Source: Volvox africanus (lineage: Eukaryota > Chlorophyta > Chlorophyceae > Chlamydomonadales > Volvocaceae). From it: a DNA stretch of 64,000 nt. The DNA lies in contig BSDZ01000078.1 of NCBI GenBank assembly GCA_030268105.1, forward strand, positions 4,627,001 to 4,691,000. Reading direction: 5' to 3'. A program made the translations under genes and the position numbers. How positions within the stretch are numbered: position 1 is the first letter of the stretch; the number at the start of each line of letters is the position of its first letter. This document shows, one piece after another, positions 25,023 to 38,500 of the stretch. The notes under the pieces were generated by a model. It ran no database searches, was not told the DNA's origin, and was given only the letters and a program-made list of their open reading frames with translations.

Positions 25023-25381
25023 TCAGTTATACAGCCAGTTCAGTCGGGTTACATCGCCCTGACCCAACCCTACCGGGCTGCATACCTGCTCTGCGGCGTC
25101 CAATGTGTTGCTCGTCACCAGAGCCCCTAATGCCGCCTGGGGTACTGCCCCAGATGCCGTCGTCAGCAGTAGTGGGGAGTGGGGCCGCTGCAATTTCCGG
25201 CTGGCTCCCGACGCCAGGAACGCCGCACCCTGACCGTTGGTGCCGCCGCCACCACAATCTCCGACGCCACCAGGCGTCCGAGCGCTACGGAAATTTGAAC
25301 GGCCGTTGCCACCACTCTGTGGGAGCAGCATATCGCCATGAACCGAAAGCACTGCTCGGCTGAGTATCCGAAGCTCCTGAG
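25023..25381 (-). CDS. Candidate cyclase 1 exon, weakly histidine-kinase dimerisation-like
   Basis: After an acceptor CCCTCAG on the minus strand the frame reads ELRILSRAVLSVHGDMLLPQ and continues in Gly/Ala-rich sequence to a stop at 25023; the true exon end must lie before it. Spacing resembles the HisKA helix (HELRTPLxAVLGxxELL), but the phosphoacceptor His would have to come from an upstream exon and the Thr-Pro is absent. This is a suggestion only. Confidence 0.25.
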
Positions 25382-26029
25382 GGACAGGAAGGCAGTGGAA
25401 ACCCGGTTACAGAAACCCATGGGGCAACGGGGAAGCTAAATGTATGGGACATGGCGATGGGATGAAAGAGGTCGAACCAAGAGAGGGAGAGTCAAACCAA
25501 GGGACCTCTTGAGGACACCTCAGGGCAGTGAGGTGTGTCACTGCTAGAGGCGCTTTGAAGCCACTCCAGAGCATGCACCTGAAGTGATCTGAAGTTGACA
25601 GCTTCCATAAAGATGTGCACATATAGACATCAGCACAGATATCAAAGATCACAGATCACTACAGTAAGAAAGGAGTGCCTTGATACTCAACGCAACGCCG
25701 CTCGTCATAACCCCTTCCGCCCTTGAACCTTAGCCCCATGCAAGATCACCCAAATTTGGTCGGGCGGACCATCCCTATCATCCATAACTGAGGTCGCGGC
25801 ATCATTGCGTTCTCCTTTACATAATCTCGCGCTCATTTGCCCCGCAGGGACACTTGGCAGCAACCATCCCGCAGGGGTGAGGGAACGACTCCCTGCCCTT
25901 CGACATCCGTGGCGCCCTCAAGGGCCGCGTGTTGCCTCCTGCCTCCAAGTTGGGGCGAAGGGGCCCTCCCCTTTCTTTATTATTCCCTTAAGCACATCCG
26001 CGTGGAATACACGCAAAGCAAATGCACGT

Positions 26030-27450
26030 AAGCGTTATGCGCATCTCTGCGTCCAGCCCCCAATCCACACTTACCGGTCCCAAGTGCTCCTCCGTACAGA
26101 AGCGGCCTGTACCCGTCCGCGTCCTCGCATGGACAACATCAACTGTGTTTGCCCTCATGGATTTTGCCCGACCCGTGACTTGCGCACCCGCCGTTGCCCC
26201 GCCCATTAGCATGGAACCCTGGCGGCTGGCAACGCGCAAACTCATCCCTGCGTGGAGATGCCACACGGAACTTCGTGCGGTGACTGCCATCGATGCCATC
26301 GATGCACGTATGCAGGACATGCTGGCTGAAAAGCCAGAAATGTGATGGAAGAAGAGAACAGACGCTCTACAATTCCAGGATGACGACATCATAACACGTA
26401 ATTGTGGCTCCCGATGCACGAATTCATTCCCAGTCTCAACATATCGCGGGACCATTTCTCACCCATAGACGTGCGTGGCCGTGTGTTTCCCGCTCGCAGT
26501 GAAATACGGCTGGATCCGCGTCTTGCCAATCCCAGCTTCGCCACCTCCTCCTGGGCTTGACCCTGTCCCTGTCCTTGCCCTCCTTCTGTTATCCGGTCCA
26601 AGCTCTCTGACATGTCCGAGATTGTCTGCAACGGCGTTTGAAGACAGAAACTGACGTTGGCGTCCTCTTCTTCTTCCTCGCCCTCCTCTTTGTTCTCCTC
26701 CTCGTCGTCCTCCTCGTCGTCCTCTGAGCAAGTCCCAACGTTGCCGCTGTTCTCCACATCGCCGCTAGGCCCCGTCGCCGCCGGGGGGTGCGCCAGCACC
26801 AATCCGACGGCGTCGATGAACGCTGGAACTTTGAGCGTTGCGCAGAAGCCCTACAGGAATTAGAATTTGTTAGTGGCCAAGTAAGAACGGGTCATCAAGG
26901 AATGGCAATGGCTGTGGCAACAACAACGATTTCAATAAAGAGCTGACCTCGGGCCCGATCTATATGGAGGGGTATGGGAGCGTTGTGACGCAGGTACTGA
27001 CGGCGGCGCTACCTTTATTCCTTAGATAATAAAAACCGGCTTGTACAGCCCTATCCGACATATGGCACCATAAGGCGTAACTCCAGCTGCCTCAGGTTCC
27101 AGGTACCCCTACTTTGCTGTCACCCAGGAGCTCATATGCAGGGTCCAACAGTGTTGCGAATTGTCGAGGTCGAGGCAAGCTCGCTGCGGTATGCTCAAGG
27201 CAACTCAACGTAAACCTTCGCGATGTTAATCAAAGGATGCTAACCAACGACCAAATTAGTTATTTTAACAATTGCTTACCTGCTTCGATGCAGCTGCCTG
27301 ATGTAACCGCCGTAACATGTACGGCTCCGCGAACTGAAGGATCGCTGCCAGCAGCGCCCGGGCAGGCAGAGCCTGCAGCCCCAGCGTCGCGAGCTGAGAG
27401 GCCAACACATGGTGCTGCTCCGGCCCCGGCATGTTAAGGCACTGCGGTAC
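26030..27450 (-). CDS. Candidate upstream exons of cyclase 1 (three blocks)
   Basis: Three minus-strand blocks have good splice edges. About 27450-27282 reads a helical segment (LASQLATLGLQALPARALL) to CAG|GTAAGC. About 26850-26467 starts GFCATLKVPAFIDAVGLVLA, then has a very acidic Asp/Glu tract (26660-26735) and a Gln-Gly run, ending at ATG|GTGAGA. About 26319-26081 is an Ala/Met/Thr-rich block ending at GTAAGT. No domain is recognised. Orientation and continuity make them likely 5' exons of cyclase 1. Confidence 0.33.
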
Positions 27451-27854
27451 ACGATGGGATAGCGCAAGGTGGCAAGGTGACAGCGGCGGCGGTAGGGGAA
27501 CGGCTGAGGCACGCGTGCCATAAGAGTGTCACTAGATTGCAAAAGCTTGGGAATTCTTTCATGTTAAAAGTGGGTTCCCATGCGTTGCCAACAATGTCGC
27601 CGGTAAAAAAGACATGACATCCAAGACACACGACGAAATAAATACGACATAACAAGGACCGACAGTAGCCCTCTTCGCCTTGGCCGTTACATCTAGCCTG
27701 TCGCTGTCCACGACGCCCCGCTCTGCAACCAGCGGAGGCAGCTAACAAGGATAGCCGAGGCACTTCTGTGCACTCCTGTTTTCCTGCTTAAGCCCTTACA
27801 CTACCCGCCGTGTAATTCACATTTTCCATCTGACGCTGCATCTCCAGGTTTGTC

Positions 27855-28236
27855 TCAGCGGTGAGGCCCGTCTGTCCCACCAGATTTCCTTACGACCTGA
27901 CCTGATGCCGTTGCCAATTCCCTCATTTGTCCCCTCAAATGTCCCCAAACGCGCATCGATTCATAGAGCACGGAGCAATCCCCGGGGAGCCACAGTGAAT
28001 CCCATGCGATGGGAACCAGAAACAAAATGACAACCACAGCATGTCCACGCATATTATATTCTCGCGTCGTTTTTTTGCGAAGCCTCCGTAGAGCTCAGAC
28101 CCACCAAGTAATCTCGCGCGAGGCTGTTCAAGTAGGCCACTTCAGAGAGCATGTTGCCCCTGAGGGAGCAGCAACATCGAAAGGACAACAGCACTGTCAT
28201 TAACAAAAGCATTGATGGCAGCGGAAGCAGCAGCAC
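27855..28236 (-). CDS. Candidate membrane-spanning exon(s) upstream of cyclase 1
   Basis: One minus-strand frame reads GHAVVVILFLVPIAWDSLWL, a convincing transmembrane helix, followed by a helical stretch (RVWGHLRGQMRELATASGQ). Just downstream in another frame comes TAETNLEMQRQMENVNYTAG. Juxtamembrane helices of this kind suit a receptor-type cyclase. Exon borders are unresolved. Confidence 0.28.
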
Positions 28237-29109
28237 TGGAGGAACGAAGGATTGGAAAAATCGTCTAATGCAACAGCTTCCTCACGTCCGCGTCCGCCCG
28301 GAAGCCATCCCAAGGGGGTCTGCACATGTTGTGATGACAACCAAAACTGGCTAAGTCGTCTTTCGCTCGTTTTCGGTGCCTTTTTCAATGCGCGTTTGCT
28401 CCGCAAGTTAAACTAGCAATCAGGATCCCGTCAGCGACACAGCTCGCCGTGGTAAGCGCCGCAGGCCGACTGTGGTAGGAGACCAAGCGTTATGGGGGCA
28501 GTAATAGCGCGACTGATCATATTGTGTCCGACTCCTCCTTGCCCTATCGCTGACCATTGTATTATTGCTACCTGTATACGGACAGATGGTTCCGGCGGAC
28601 CAATCCTTGATCACATCAGCAGTGATGTGTGATCCTCGCAAGCTGCCTGGCTGTCTCATCCCCTTCCACAATGAATCGACTGTCGTTTCCTTCTTTGCCC
28701 GTATCCGATGTTCAGCAAACAAAGACCCGTACATCAGCGAGGGAAACCATTGTGTTACACCTATTACTCAGCCAATCTAACACACTTCTTGGTGGACTGC
28801 ACGACGTGTATCACTCTCACCTCATCACGCCGTTGCGCAACCCGGCCGCCCCCCCCCAAGGACATCCCCACCACCACCACGAGGCGCGAGCCGTAACGTT
28901 AGCCGCTGGTTATTTCCACAAGGGAAGCCTGGGGCGCCTTACTAAACCCGCCATCGGTTGGCACCTGGGTCAGCTGTGCTCTTGCTCATTTGACCCCTCA
29001 CCCTAACGACGTCGCTGACCTAATGCCCTGCCTGCCTTGCCCCCACCTGCCGAAGCCCCTGTGCCCAGGCCCTGTCCCCAACCCGGGGCACCCCACGAGC
29101 CCACACCTG

Positions 29110-30591
29110 CTGTACGTGAATACCATGACGCTCGCTGGCAGCACTTCCGCCGCCACGGCCCGTGCTGCTGCAGCTAACCGCATCCTCGCCGTCAGCGAGG
29201 GCAAGCGCAGGCACGACCTCGCCAACGGCACCCATGACGGCGTCCGTACTATAGCGAAGCCCTGCTCCCTTGGCTGCTGAGACGCGCCGGTCACTGACGC
29301 GGGGAATGCGGCGGAATCCAGGGGGGCCACTTTGGAGGTCCCCAGCCCTCGGCCAGAGCCGACTGGGGTAATGTTGGCGCCGCTGGGGCTGCGAGATCGT
29401 GAGGGCGACTCCGCAAGGAGGCGGCTGGACGCAGTGGCCGATCCATGGACAACAAGCAGCAGTCCGGCAACCTTACGACCTCCGTCTAAAGCAAGGCAGC
29501 AGGTGGATAACTGGGAAGAGACGCAGCAGCGGAAGGATGCAAAGATGAATTAAAGGAGTATCAATTGGCTTTCATGAGGGCGAGGACGGCTCTTGTGTTC
29601 AGCATGATGCCGTGGCGCCGCCCAATTTAGGAAGTTTAACTGCCAACCCAACAGCACAATCAGCCGCGCCACCAGCCTTCCTTCCCATGAACAGGCAACA
29701 GCCAGGGCCGCCCCCTTCGACCCGGCCCTTAGGGTCCGAGCAGAAGCCAATCCGCCAACCAAGATGCGAGGCAAGTCATGAATTTCTAACAAATTACTTC
29801 AGACCTAACCAGCATTTGGCGCACCTCAACGGTTGCCACTCCCTGGAGCACGTCCCGTGAGGGGCCGAACTGCGGCCTATGCTTGATTGCACAGTAGGCC
29901 CCGTTGTACGATGCCCTGTGCGTTAGGGCACATGATTTCGCGAGCCGCGGCAATAAAAAAAGCAAGGTTTATATTGGCACGGCGAGGCGAGCAAGTTATT
30001 TTGACTCCAATGACCTTAACGACACACCATTGCTGGGTGGTCACGGTCTTCTCGCCTTCATGCTGAAAGCCTTGCCATCCTGGACATCCTCCTCCCAAAA
30101 TGCGTTGCCACAACCCAAAACGCCACATCCATAGCGCACGTACCGTGCAACCTGCTGCAGCGCAATCCTGATCTGCTCATCCCTCATCGTCAAGTCTTCC
30201 AGCAGCCGCTGGTAGGACTCCACGTCGAGGCCCTGGATTGCTAAGCTCGCGCGGGGTGATGATTGGACTTCATCGGCCTGCGTGGCGTTGAACGCGACCC
30301 AGGTCACTTGGAGGGATAGCTGCGGGTCTGAGCCCCGGCCTCCGTCAACGACCAGGCCCCGCGGCCGGCGGGAAGTGGGTCCCAGCTGAGCCTGCACCGA
30401 GCAGGCGACTGCAAGTCGCCTATCTGAAAGACCAACAGGCTGGCTCGTGGTTGGGATGTTTTGGCCACTTCCAGGAGCGGCGCTGGGTGTTGCATGAACA
30501 CCTGACGGCGATTGAATGGTTCGTCTGAGGAATGCCGCGTGATCAAAAATTGCGCTATCCAAGCGTCCATGGCAGCTATAGTCGGAGGCAC
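29110..30591 (-). CDS. Candidate 5'-most exons of cyclase 1 or of a separate gene
   Basis: Two blocks look coding. About 29490-29110 is an open Ser/Ala/Pro frame ending near MRLAAAARAVAAEVLPASVM. 30591-30123 holds an initial Met frame (MDAWIAQFLITRHSSDEPF) and, in another frame, LASLEDLTMRDEQ-like helical sequence ending IALQQVAR at a GTACGT donor (30141). I cannot chain them with confidence. About 29500-30120 holds only short open frames. Confidence 0.22.
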
Positions 30592-33500
30592 ACTTGTAAG
30601 CAGAAGCCCTGTCGCCGTTACGTGTTCCTGTAGAGCAGGTGGTTAAGTTGGGTTTGTGCTTAATCGGTTGTGGCAGTAGGTTAAGTCCCCAATCCTCAAC
30701 CTCTGTCCATAGAGTAAAGCATCTTATAAGCTAACCAACGTTGGAAACAGCAAAGCTTTTGTCAAGCACCCTCAAATACGTACCATGCACTTCCTCCGCG
30801 TGCTGACCAAAGCAGCGCCTTATCCAAAGCATAACTGGGTAAATGCCCTCAAAGTACGTCCTTGATTTTATCGGTAGATAGGACAGAGTTGCGAGATGAA
30901 CGTGCTCTCTGATTCACTACAAATCAATCGGGCATCCATGGATATATAATGCAACCAAATATGTATTCTCGAGTTGCCTTAGCAGAGGTGACGTTTGCGT
31001 TCAGCACAATATGTCACACCGTATGCTGGTGAGGCGTTCCTGATTCGCGTACAATGGATACCTACAAATAAAGATATTGCAATAATATTTATTTCATGAG
31101 CACGTAAAGTCTCACATGTTAATGACTGCCCCCTACTTCCCTACAGGTATGAAACATTCCTAATTTGAAACATAACAAGGGAAGTACAATTATCATGTAA
31201 TTTATGTATGTTAACAAGTTACATCGCGGATATGTATGCCTTGTTGATTATCTCTAATGCCAGAGAGCATTTACTGTCCGAACATGGTCGCATTAAGGTA
31301 TGCGACTATGACACTTGCCGGGTCTTGTATCAATCTCTTGGAGCTATCTTAAGGTCTCAACTTAGGTCTTAAGCAACGCTCGGGGATACAAACGTACGGT
31401 ATGAAGAATTGCCTCATTTAAAGGGAATCAGGGAACTGTATCTCTGGTTTCTGCAAATCAAACATTATTATCAACTGGCTCTTCTTGCACTTTGGCAAAA
31501 ACGGGCTGAAACTATGCCGAAACCCCTGACAACGCGGCCGAGACTTTCCATAGGAAAGCATACGGCAGTGGTTGCATTGCCGTTCAGTTCTCCCACGATT
31601 ATCACACCAACGTTGCCGGGTAGCAGCTTAAGTTTTATTCGTCCGAATCGAGTCGCGGCAACGGAACATATCGATAGTAGTACGAATTGGGCTGTTTGAG
31701 CACGCCTCAGATAATCCTGCCCGCTTTAATAGCACGTAACTAAGATAGTAATCAAAATATGACCAGGAGCCCATACCAATTCCTTCCATTGACGCGGCGC
31801 AACAGGAACGTACGGCTGGTACCACTAGGTACCGGCAGCTGAGCCCTTTGGACCATATTGCCCACATGCTAGGGCAAGCCGAGCGGGTGTGCATAAGAAT
31901 AATCCTTTCAAAGTCTGTTCATGCAGTGGACCTCAAACAATCAGATAGACAAGGGCAAACCTACCTCCGATAACCTTGCAAGCGTCATAGACCCCAAATC
32001 GGACGTGCTGCTGCCCCACGCTGAGATCCGTTCCTTGCTGCATAAACGACTCATACGGCCTTTCTCGTCGATTTTTCTCTGGCTCTCACGAGTGGATTCA
32101 TTCAGGTCCCAAAGTCCAAACGCCAAACCTACCATCCAGGGGCGCAAACCAGTCTCCATAAGTGAGTTTGCCTTCGTACCGTTATTACTTGTTACTTAGA
32201 ACTAGTGACTTCATCTCTTTGCCTCTTTGATGTGGCGGCTACAGATTGTATCCCGCCTTTGTTGCAAAGGCAGTGTCACGTGTGCTGAAGCGGTTTACCT
32301 TTTTAGCAAGGTCTTTACCCCCTTTCCCTGTCCCCCCCCCGTAAGGCTTGGTGTGGGTTTAGTCTGCGTGTTTGTAAGTGGATCCGTCGAGCGACTTTCC
32401 CATCCCTTCCGGGATCGCAGCCGATTATGAAAATGTCCGTGGTACAAGGAAAGCCTGAAAACCGGTTTTGCCACCACACCTTGTTTTGTCATCCATGAAG
32501 CTCCGATAGATTGATTATGCCATGCCTATTGATCACCTTGACCCCCCGGGAGAGGCCACATCGTCCTTAGAATGGTGCACCCATTATTGGCGACTGCGGC
32601 CTCTGGCGCAGCAATCCAACGGCGGACGGCGTACCGTGGTACATAACCCTTACGTTTGTATAATGCTCCAGTTAATCTCTCGTCGCGCAATCAAGCGGGT
32701 CGCAAGCAGAGGTTTGGCAACAACCTGGTCTCAACAGCAACTCTATAGAAAGGGCTCGCACAGCCTCGTTACGGAGTTGGGAACACGAGGTGGTAATTTA
32801 GACATTAAAATTTGGGAAGGCGGGTAGGACTATCGAATTTGGGCACATGAACAGCATACCTGCGGCTATTCATGTGCCCGTGCATATGCCGGACACTCAA
32901 CCAACACTACTCACCGTAAAATCCTTGGCGGCACTCCAATGCGCGTCTTGAGATGACTTGCTTGAAATGCTGTACGCCGCCGTCTAGCAGCATTCCAAGC
33001 CGGCCTTACAATGACCTAGGCCCCAATATGTTGCCTAACGACAGCGGCCGGCCATCTCGTGACCACGGCTAGACCAAAGTGTAAAAAAACAGACTGTTCA
33101 AACGATGCATTGCACAACGATCAACGTGACGACCTGTTGGCGATTTCAATGTGCGGCCAAAAGCTGGACTAAGCGAGCTGCAGAGCGAACATATCACGCA
33201 TGAAACAATTTGCAACGCGACGGATTATGCTATCAAGTATTTGCCTAACCCGGAGCCATCAGACGAAACCTTGGCACGACAGCGTAACAATAAGGCAACA
33301 TACAGAACACGCCGCCACATTCGTCCAATCTTGTGAAACCCGTGCTGCTCTTGTACGGCTCCAGAACCCTCCAACTGCCCCCATTCGCCGCACCACGAAA
33401 CGCTCCTCAGCCTTTCCTCGTCCCATTCTCTTCTGGCTATCAATATATTTCAGATATGCTCTTTCCCACCATAGGGCCGCTTCCTGCTCAGCCTCCCTTT

Positions 33501-35517
33501 TGCGGTGTTGTCCGTCACTGCGCACGTTTTTACCATCTATAGATCCCATCCAATCTTGCGATCATGAACTCTTCCTGGCACACAGTCTTGATAAAAATAT
33601 CAGTCAACCACTGTTTGGAAACTTAGGCCAGATCGAAACAGCCCAGCGGCCAGAGCGTGTGAAGAAAATGATGTAATGCAACTACGCAATCCAAATAGCT
33701 TGCATGCCTCCATTATTCACGCCCGGACGCCAAACGTTTCACACATGTGCGGTTGCGCGAGCCAGAAACTTATACTCCTAGCGTTTCCTGCCGCTGCCGC
33801 CTCATATCTCTCCATCCCAAACACCCCCCTTATCAATGGACGGTACACTCTACATTTCATGAACTACATTTCGTGTCTGATTTTGCCAAGCGCATTGCTT
33901 TTCGCCTCACGTAAGATGTAATAGCCAATACAATGGAAAAAACGACTTGCTGTTGGGTTCCTGAATACGTGGAAAAATGCTAAGCACACCATAACACACA
34001 CAGGGCAGTTTGGTATACAGGGCGGATCCCGAGGATACGAGGACACAACGTATCCTCCCCACGACAACGCGTCCACCAGAGGCGCCGCCATGGACTGCCC
34101 TGGCGCGCACCCCCTTCGGCCGCCTATGAACTCTCTACCCACCGTCGCTCACCAGCCAGCCCTCAGCAAGTTTTTCAGACCCATCTTCGTGCGCCATCAA
34201 TAAATATCACCTCCAAAATGCGCCTTACGATGGCAATCACTCAAACGTTTTTTCGCCAAAGAATCAACACGACCTCGAGGTGCTTTCTGAGCGGTTGGTC
34301 TAAACCCTAGACCATAAAACCCTGATTGGATTTGCGATTCAGGCGACAGGGAGTAACTCCGACAGCTAAAGGCACAAGCCAGGCTGTCCTAACAAGACCG
34401 AGCATGTCCCAGCCGCTGCTACCGAGCTCCGGCGGGAACCAGGTGGGTTATGGATTGCACTGACGCAAGCCATTGCCATCCTCGCGGTCTGGATGCGCCG
34501 CGATAAGGGAAAATCACGCGCCGGGCAGTCACCCACGACATAGTGCCAGACAAGTAATACCACTTTGTCCGCTTCCTTGAATCCATGCAGTATCACCTCA
34601 GTTGGAGGTTCCTCGCGCCGCGTTAATGATGTATGCTCCTTGCGTTTCCAATAATTTTCGAGGACCCTATAAATTGCGCCAGTGCACAGTCGAGGAGCAC
34701 CAGGGCGGCTCCATACTCAAGTTCAGTATCAACGAAAGAATCGACCCGCTGGGCTCCATTGTACTCTCCTTGCCCCTCACAAACTCTTTCGCTCCGCAAT
34801 TAAGACAAATGCGACCAAAAAAAGAAGAATTGTCATTTCTATTTATCGAAAAACGATTAAGCGCATTCATTAATGTGTGAAATGATGCATATGATACTCA
34901 TCATGTGTAACACCTGCATAAGAATATACGCAGTCACGCAATGGCCAGCCGTGCATCCATCAATCCATCGCGAAGGCGTCGCGGTCCCCGCCCGCCCGGG
35001 AAAGCCTGGCAAAACACGATAGAAGCCAGCATCGTCCTCCACCGAGGATGTCATAGGCCCCCCCTCCTCTCTCGCCGGCCGCGGAATGCGTTACTACTTA
35101 TAACTAATCTCCTACGTACCTAACTCGTTTCTTTGAGAGCGGAACTGCCTTCCACCAAACTCTTTCCAAACGCTCTAACCCGACCAGATGAATACACGAT
35201 CCCTGCCGCAGGTTATTTTGACAATATGTATTGGCTTGTTCTCCCTCCGGCCCATGTTTAGCCATGGAAAGCAACAGTGGTTCTCCAGCCTTGGACTGAA
35301 AAATGGGAGATAGATCATTCGCTGCGTTCTCCCTAGATTGACACCAATTTGTTCCTTCAAATTCCCCGTTCCATGTGCAGACCCAAAATTAGGATATCCT
35401 AAACGCCCCGCACAGCCTCTCGAACCCGCGCTGCAGCTACTCCGGGCTCTTGCTAACGCCTCAGCGCCTGTTACGATGCTGGGTGATGAGCGGGGTCTCT
35501 GGCACCCGTGACGCAGT
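30592..35517. other. Gene-poor, AT-richer intergenic region
   Basis: About 4.9 kb with short, scattered open frames, no convincing splice chains and visibly lower GC than the flanking exons. Minus-strand TGTAA occurs at 33007-33011, so up to 2.5 kb could be a cyclase 2 3' UTR, though that is long. I see no transposase, reverse transcriptase or long repeat. Confidence 0.55.
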
Positions 35518-38500
35518 TCATAGGTACAGCCCCAGCAACCGCTGTAGCTGGTCGCCCTGCACAGGCTCCTCGACATCGCCCCCCCATTCAAACGTGCGCA
35601 TGGTCCCCTTCCCCTTCACCGCCGTCATTCCCAGATCCCTCCAGGGCTCACTGGGTAGACGCTCTCGGGTAGTCGAGCTGACATGTATGCAGCCGGGACG
35701 GCAGGTGGACTCCATGCGACTGGCCACGTTCTGCAGATGAGGGAAGTCATTCGAGTGACCGTTGGGTCATCTGACATCGGACGCAAAACGTGTGGCGGTG
35801 AGAGTGCATACGCATAGTGCGCGTATTATGCGTTGCGTGAGGGTGGTGAGAGTGGAATCGCCCCATCGTCCACAAAGAAAGTGTATTAGGTTCTGAAGTA
35901 GCTTAAGCTATGCCAGGACGACGTGTAAGAGGCCACGAAGAAAGAAAAGGACTAAAGTTTTGTAGCTAGTTAGTTAAATCACAGAGCAAACATTGGGAAG
36001 ATGGCAGTAGAGGCATAGGCTGTTCCTTGGAATGCCTATAGCGGCATGATACCTGCAGCAACGGTATGGGTTTGACATGCAGTGGCATGCAAGCAGCGGC
36101 GCGGTCGCCGACGACTCAACCGGGTTCGTCGCCTTTTCTCCCTACGGCCGGACGCGGCCCTCCAACCTGCCAGACTTCCAGCCGAGACCAACGCACTGCC
36201 CCACAAACCCTTCCTACTCACCACTGTGTCCCCAAAGAGGCAGAACCGAGGCATCCTCTCCCCCACCACTCCGCTAGTGATGGGGCCGCTGTGTAGCCCC
36301 ACACGCAGCTTCACCTGCTGCCCATTGTGCGGCATGCAAACCTCACGAGACGCTCGGAGAACAGCCTGGCGTAATTGGTAGTTGAGGCAATGCGAGGAAG
36401 GGAAGGTGGTTTAAGCTCGCTTTGCAAGGACACCACTTCTCCTCTACATGATAGCAGTAGAGAATAAATTCAACCAGGGCGCCACGATGTAAGACACACA
36501 CACACACACACACACAAACACGCACGTATGTATGTGCAGCTACATGGCGCAAACACATAGGCGTTCAAACCTTGGCGAATTCCATAGTCCGTACGGCGTG
36601 CAGCGGGTCCTCCGTACCACTGATGACGGACTTATACCCATCCTCATCGTACGTCACCAGTCCGCCAGCAACCATATAGCAATCTGGGCAGAGGTGGGAC
36701 GGATGCAAGTGTGGCACGGGGCTAAGAAATGTACTCCGCCGTAACGTACGCGATTGGCAGGTGAAGGCACGGGTGGAGTGATAACATATGATGCCGGGCC
36801 AGATGCTCTTATTTCATAAGGAACCGACGTCGTCGTGTCTTCGTGAACACGTTGACAACCTCTAAACAGCCCCAAACAATTGGAACGAGGTGAAGGCGGG
36901 GACCGCAGGCTGGAGGGTGGCCGCCTGGGCGGAAGGTGGGCAGTGGGCGTTGTAAGAGGTCCTACAGCTGCCATCCAGTTCCTTTCCAGTGATGAAGCCC
37001 AACCCTATAAATACCCCTTCCAGCATACGAATGCTCACCTCCAATCGTTTCCACCTTGTAGACCTTATAAATGTCGACCAGGCTGTCAAAGCGGCTGTAC
37101 AGGTCGTTTAGGAAAGACATGACCGTGAAGGGGCTGGCAGAGTGGCACATCTCCGTGAAACCAACGATGTCTGTTGGAAGGGGAATGGCGAACACGGGTG
37201 AGATGGCAAGGGGTTGTAAGCAACGAAGAACGACGACCTGCTGGGCTGCTGCCCTGCTGTGCAATATACATATATGATGCGGTTCATACACGTCCCGCAT
37301 GTCCTCCATTTCTACCTCAGCCGCCGTCTTTCATTCCGTTCGTGACCCCACATTTGACAGCCCTCGCTGTCAATCCTTCTTCGTTCCTTCTACACTTAAC
37401 AGGCTTCAATAGCACTACAACTACACTATAGGCTCGTCAGATTTGAGTGTCCTCGCTGGCTTGAGCGAGGGGAGGAGCGCGCGGCAGGACAGACAGACAA
37501 AGCCTCGCGTTCCCCCCTGCGCTGTGGTTTGGCCCAATCAGCAAGGCCCCCGGCGGGTGCTTGTCCTTAGGGCAAGTCGCCCGCATTTTAACACACTAAA
37601 CTAAAAGTAAATACTAACAAACATCAATGATCCGCGCTGTCCGTAAGCACACGCAGACGCACCGCAGAAGAGGATGGTAATGCAAGAATGCGCAGTCGCG
37701 AGTGACGCCAGACGCGCGGCGCTATCACCGTAAGATACCAGCGGCAACGTCACGGTCGGGTCACCGCCAGCAGCAGGAGCAGCAGCGCTGGCTATTGGAA
37801 AGCCGAAGGTCCCGTCGCCGGCCGCGGTGCTGCCGCTCGGGGCGCGCAAGGGAGTCTCCGAGGTTCCCGACGGACAGCCGGTTGCCTGCGTCAGGTACTC
37901 GATGCAGTGTCGCGGGAAGATGCTCTCCAGAACCTGAAAGCCATATTGGAACACCCGACCTCAGGAAGGTTAAAGACACAAACTGGACATGTATGTAAAT
38001 TCCTGGACTTACGTCCACGAGCATGTCTACCTGCATTCAAGGGCAGCTGGCCAACACATCGAAAGGACCTTCCCACCAGCAGCTGCCGAAAGTCCTGATT
38101 TCCCTGATTCCGGGCCGGGACCGACGGAGAGCAGTTTGGGTATTCCCCACCCACTGCATGGTTGTGCATAACCCCACCCATCACCTTGTGTTCCTTTTGC
38201 AGTAGCCTGGCCATGGGCTGATATTCCAGGAGATGCTCCGTCACATCCACCTGAGTCACCACTAATAACTGGCTGCCACCATTGCCACCCGCAATGGCAC
38301 CGGACATGCTGGCCGCCACGTCAGATCGCCCGCCAACACCTGTAAAGCCCTGCTCGTCTCCTGCTCGTTCTTCTATCGCCCTGATCTGAACCCTGTGCCA
38401 CACAGCCCCCTCCATTAACGCATCACCAGCGTTGGCACAAGCCTGCATGGCCGAGCCTGAACCTCCGGCGAAGCCCGCTAAAGAACCTACGGATTTATCG

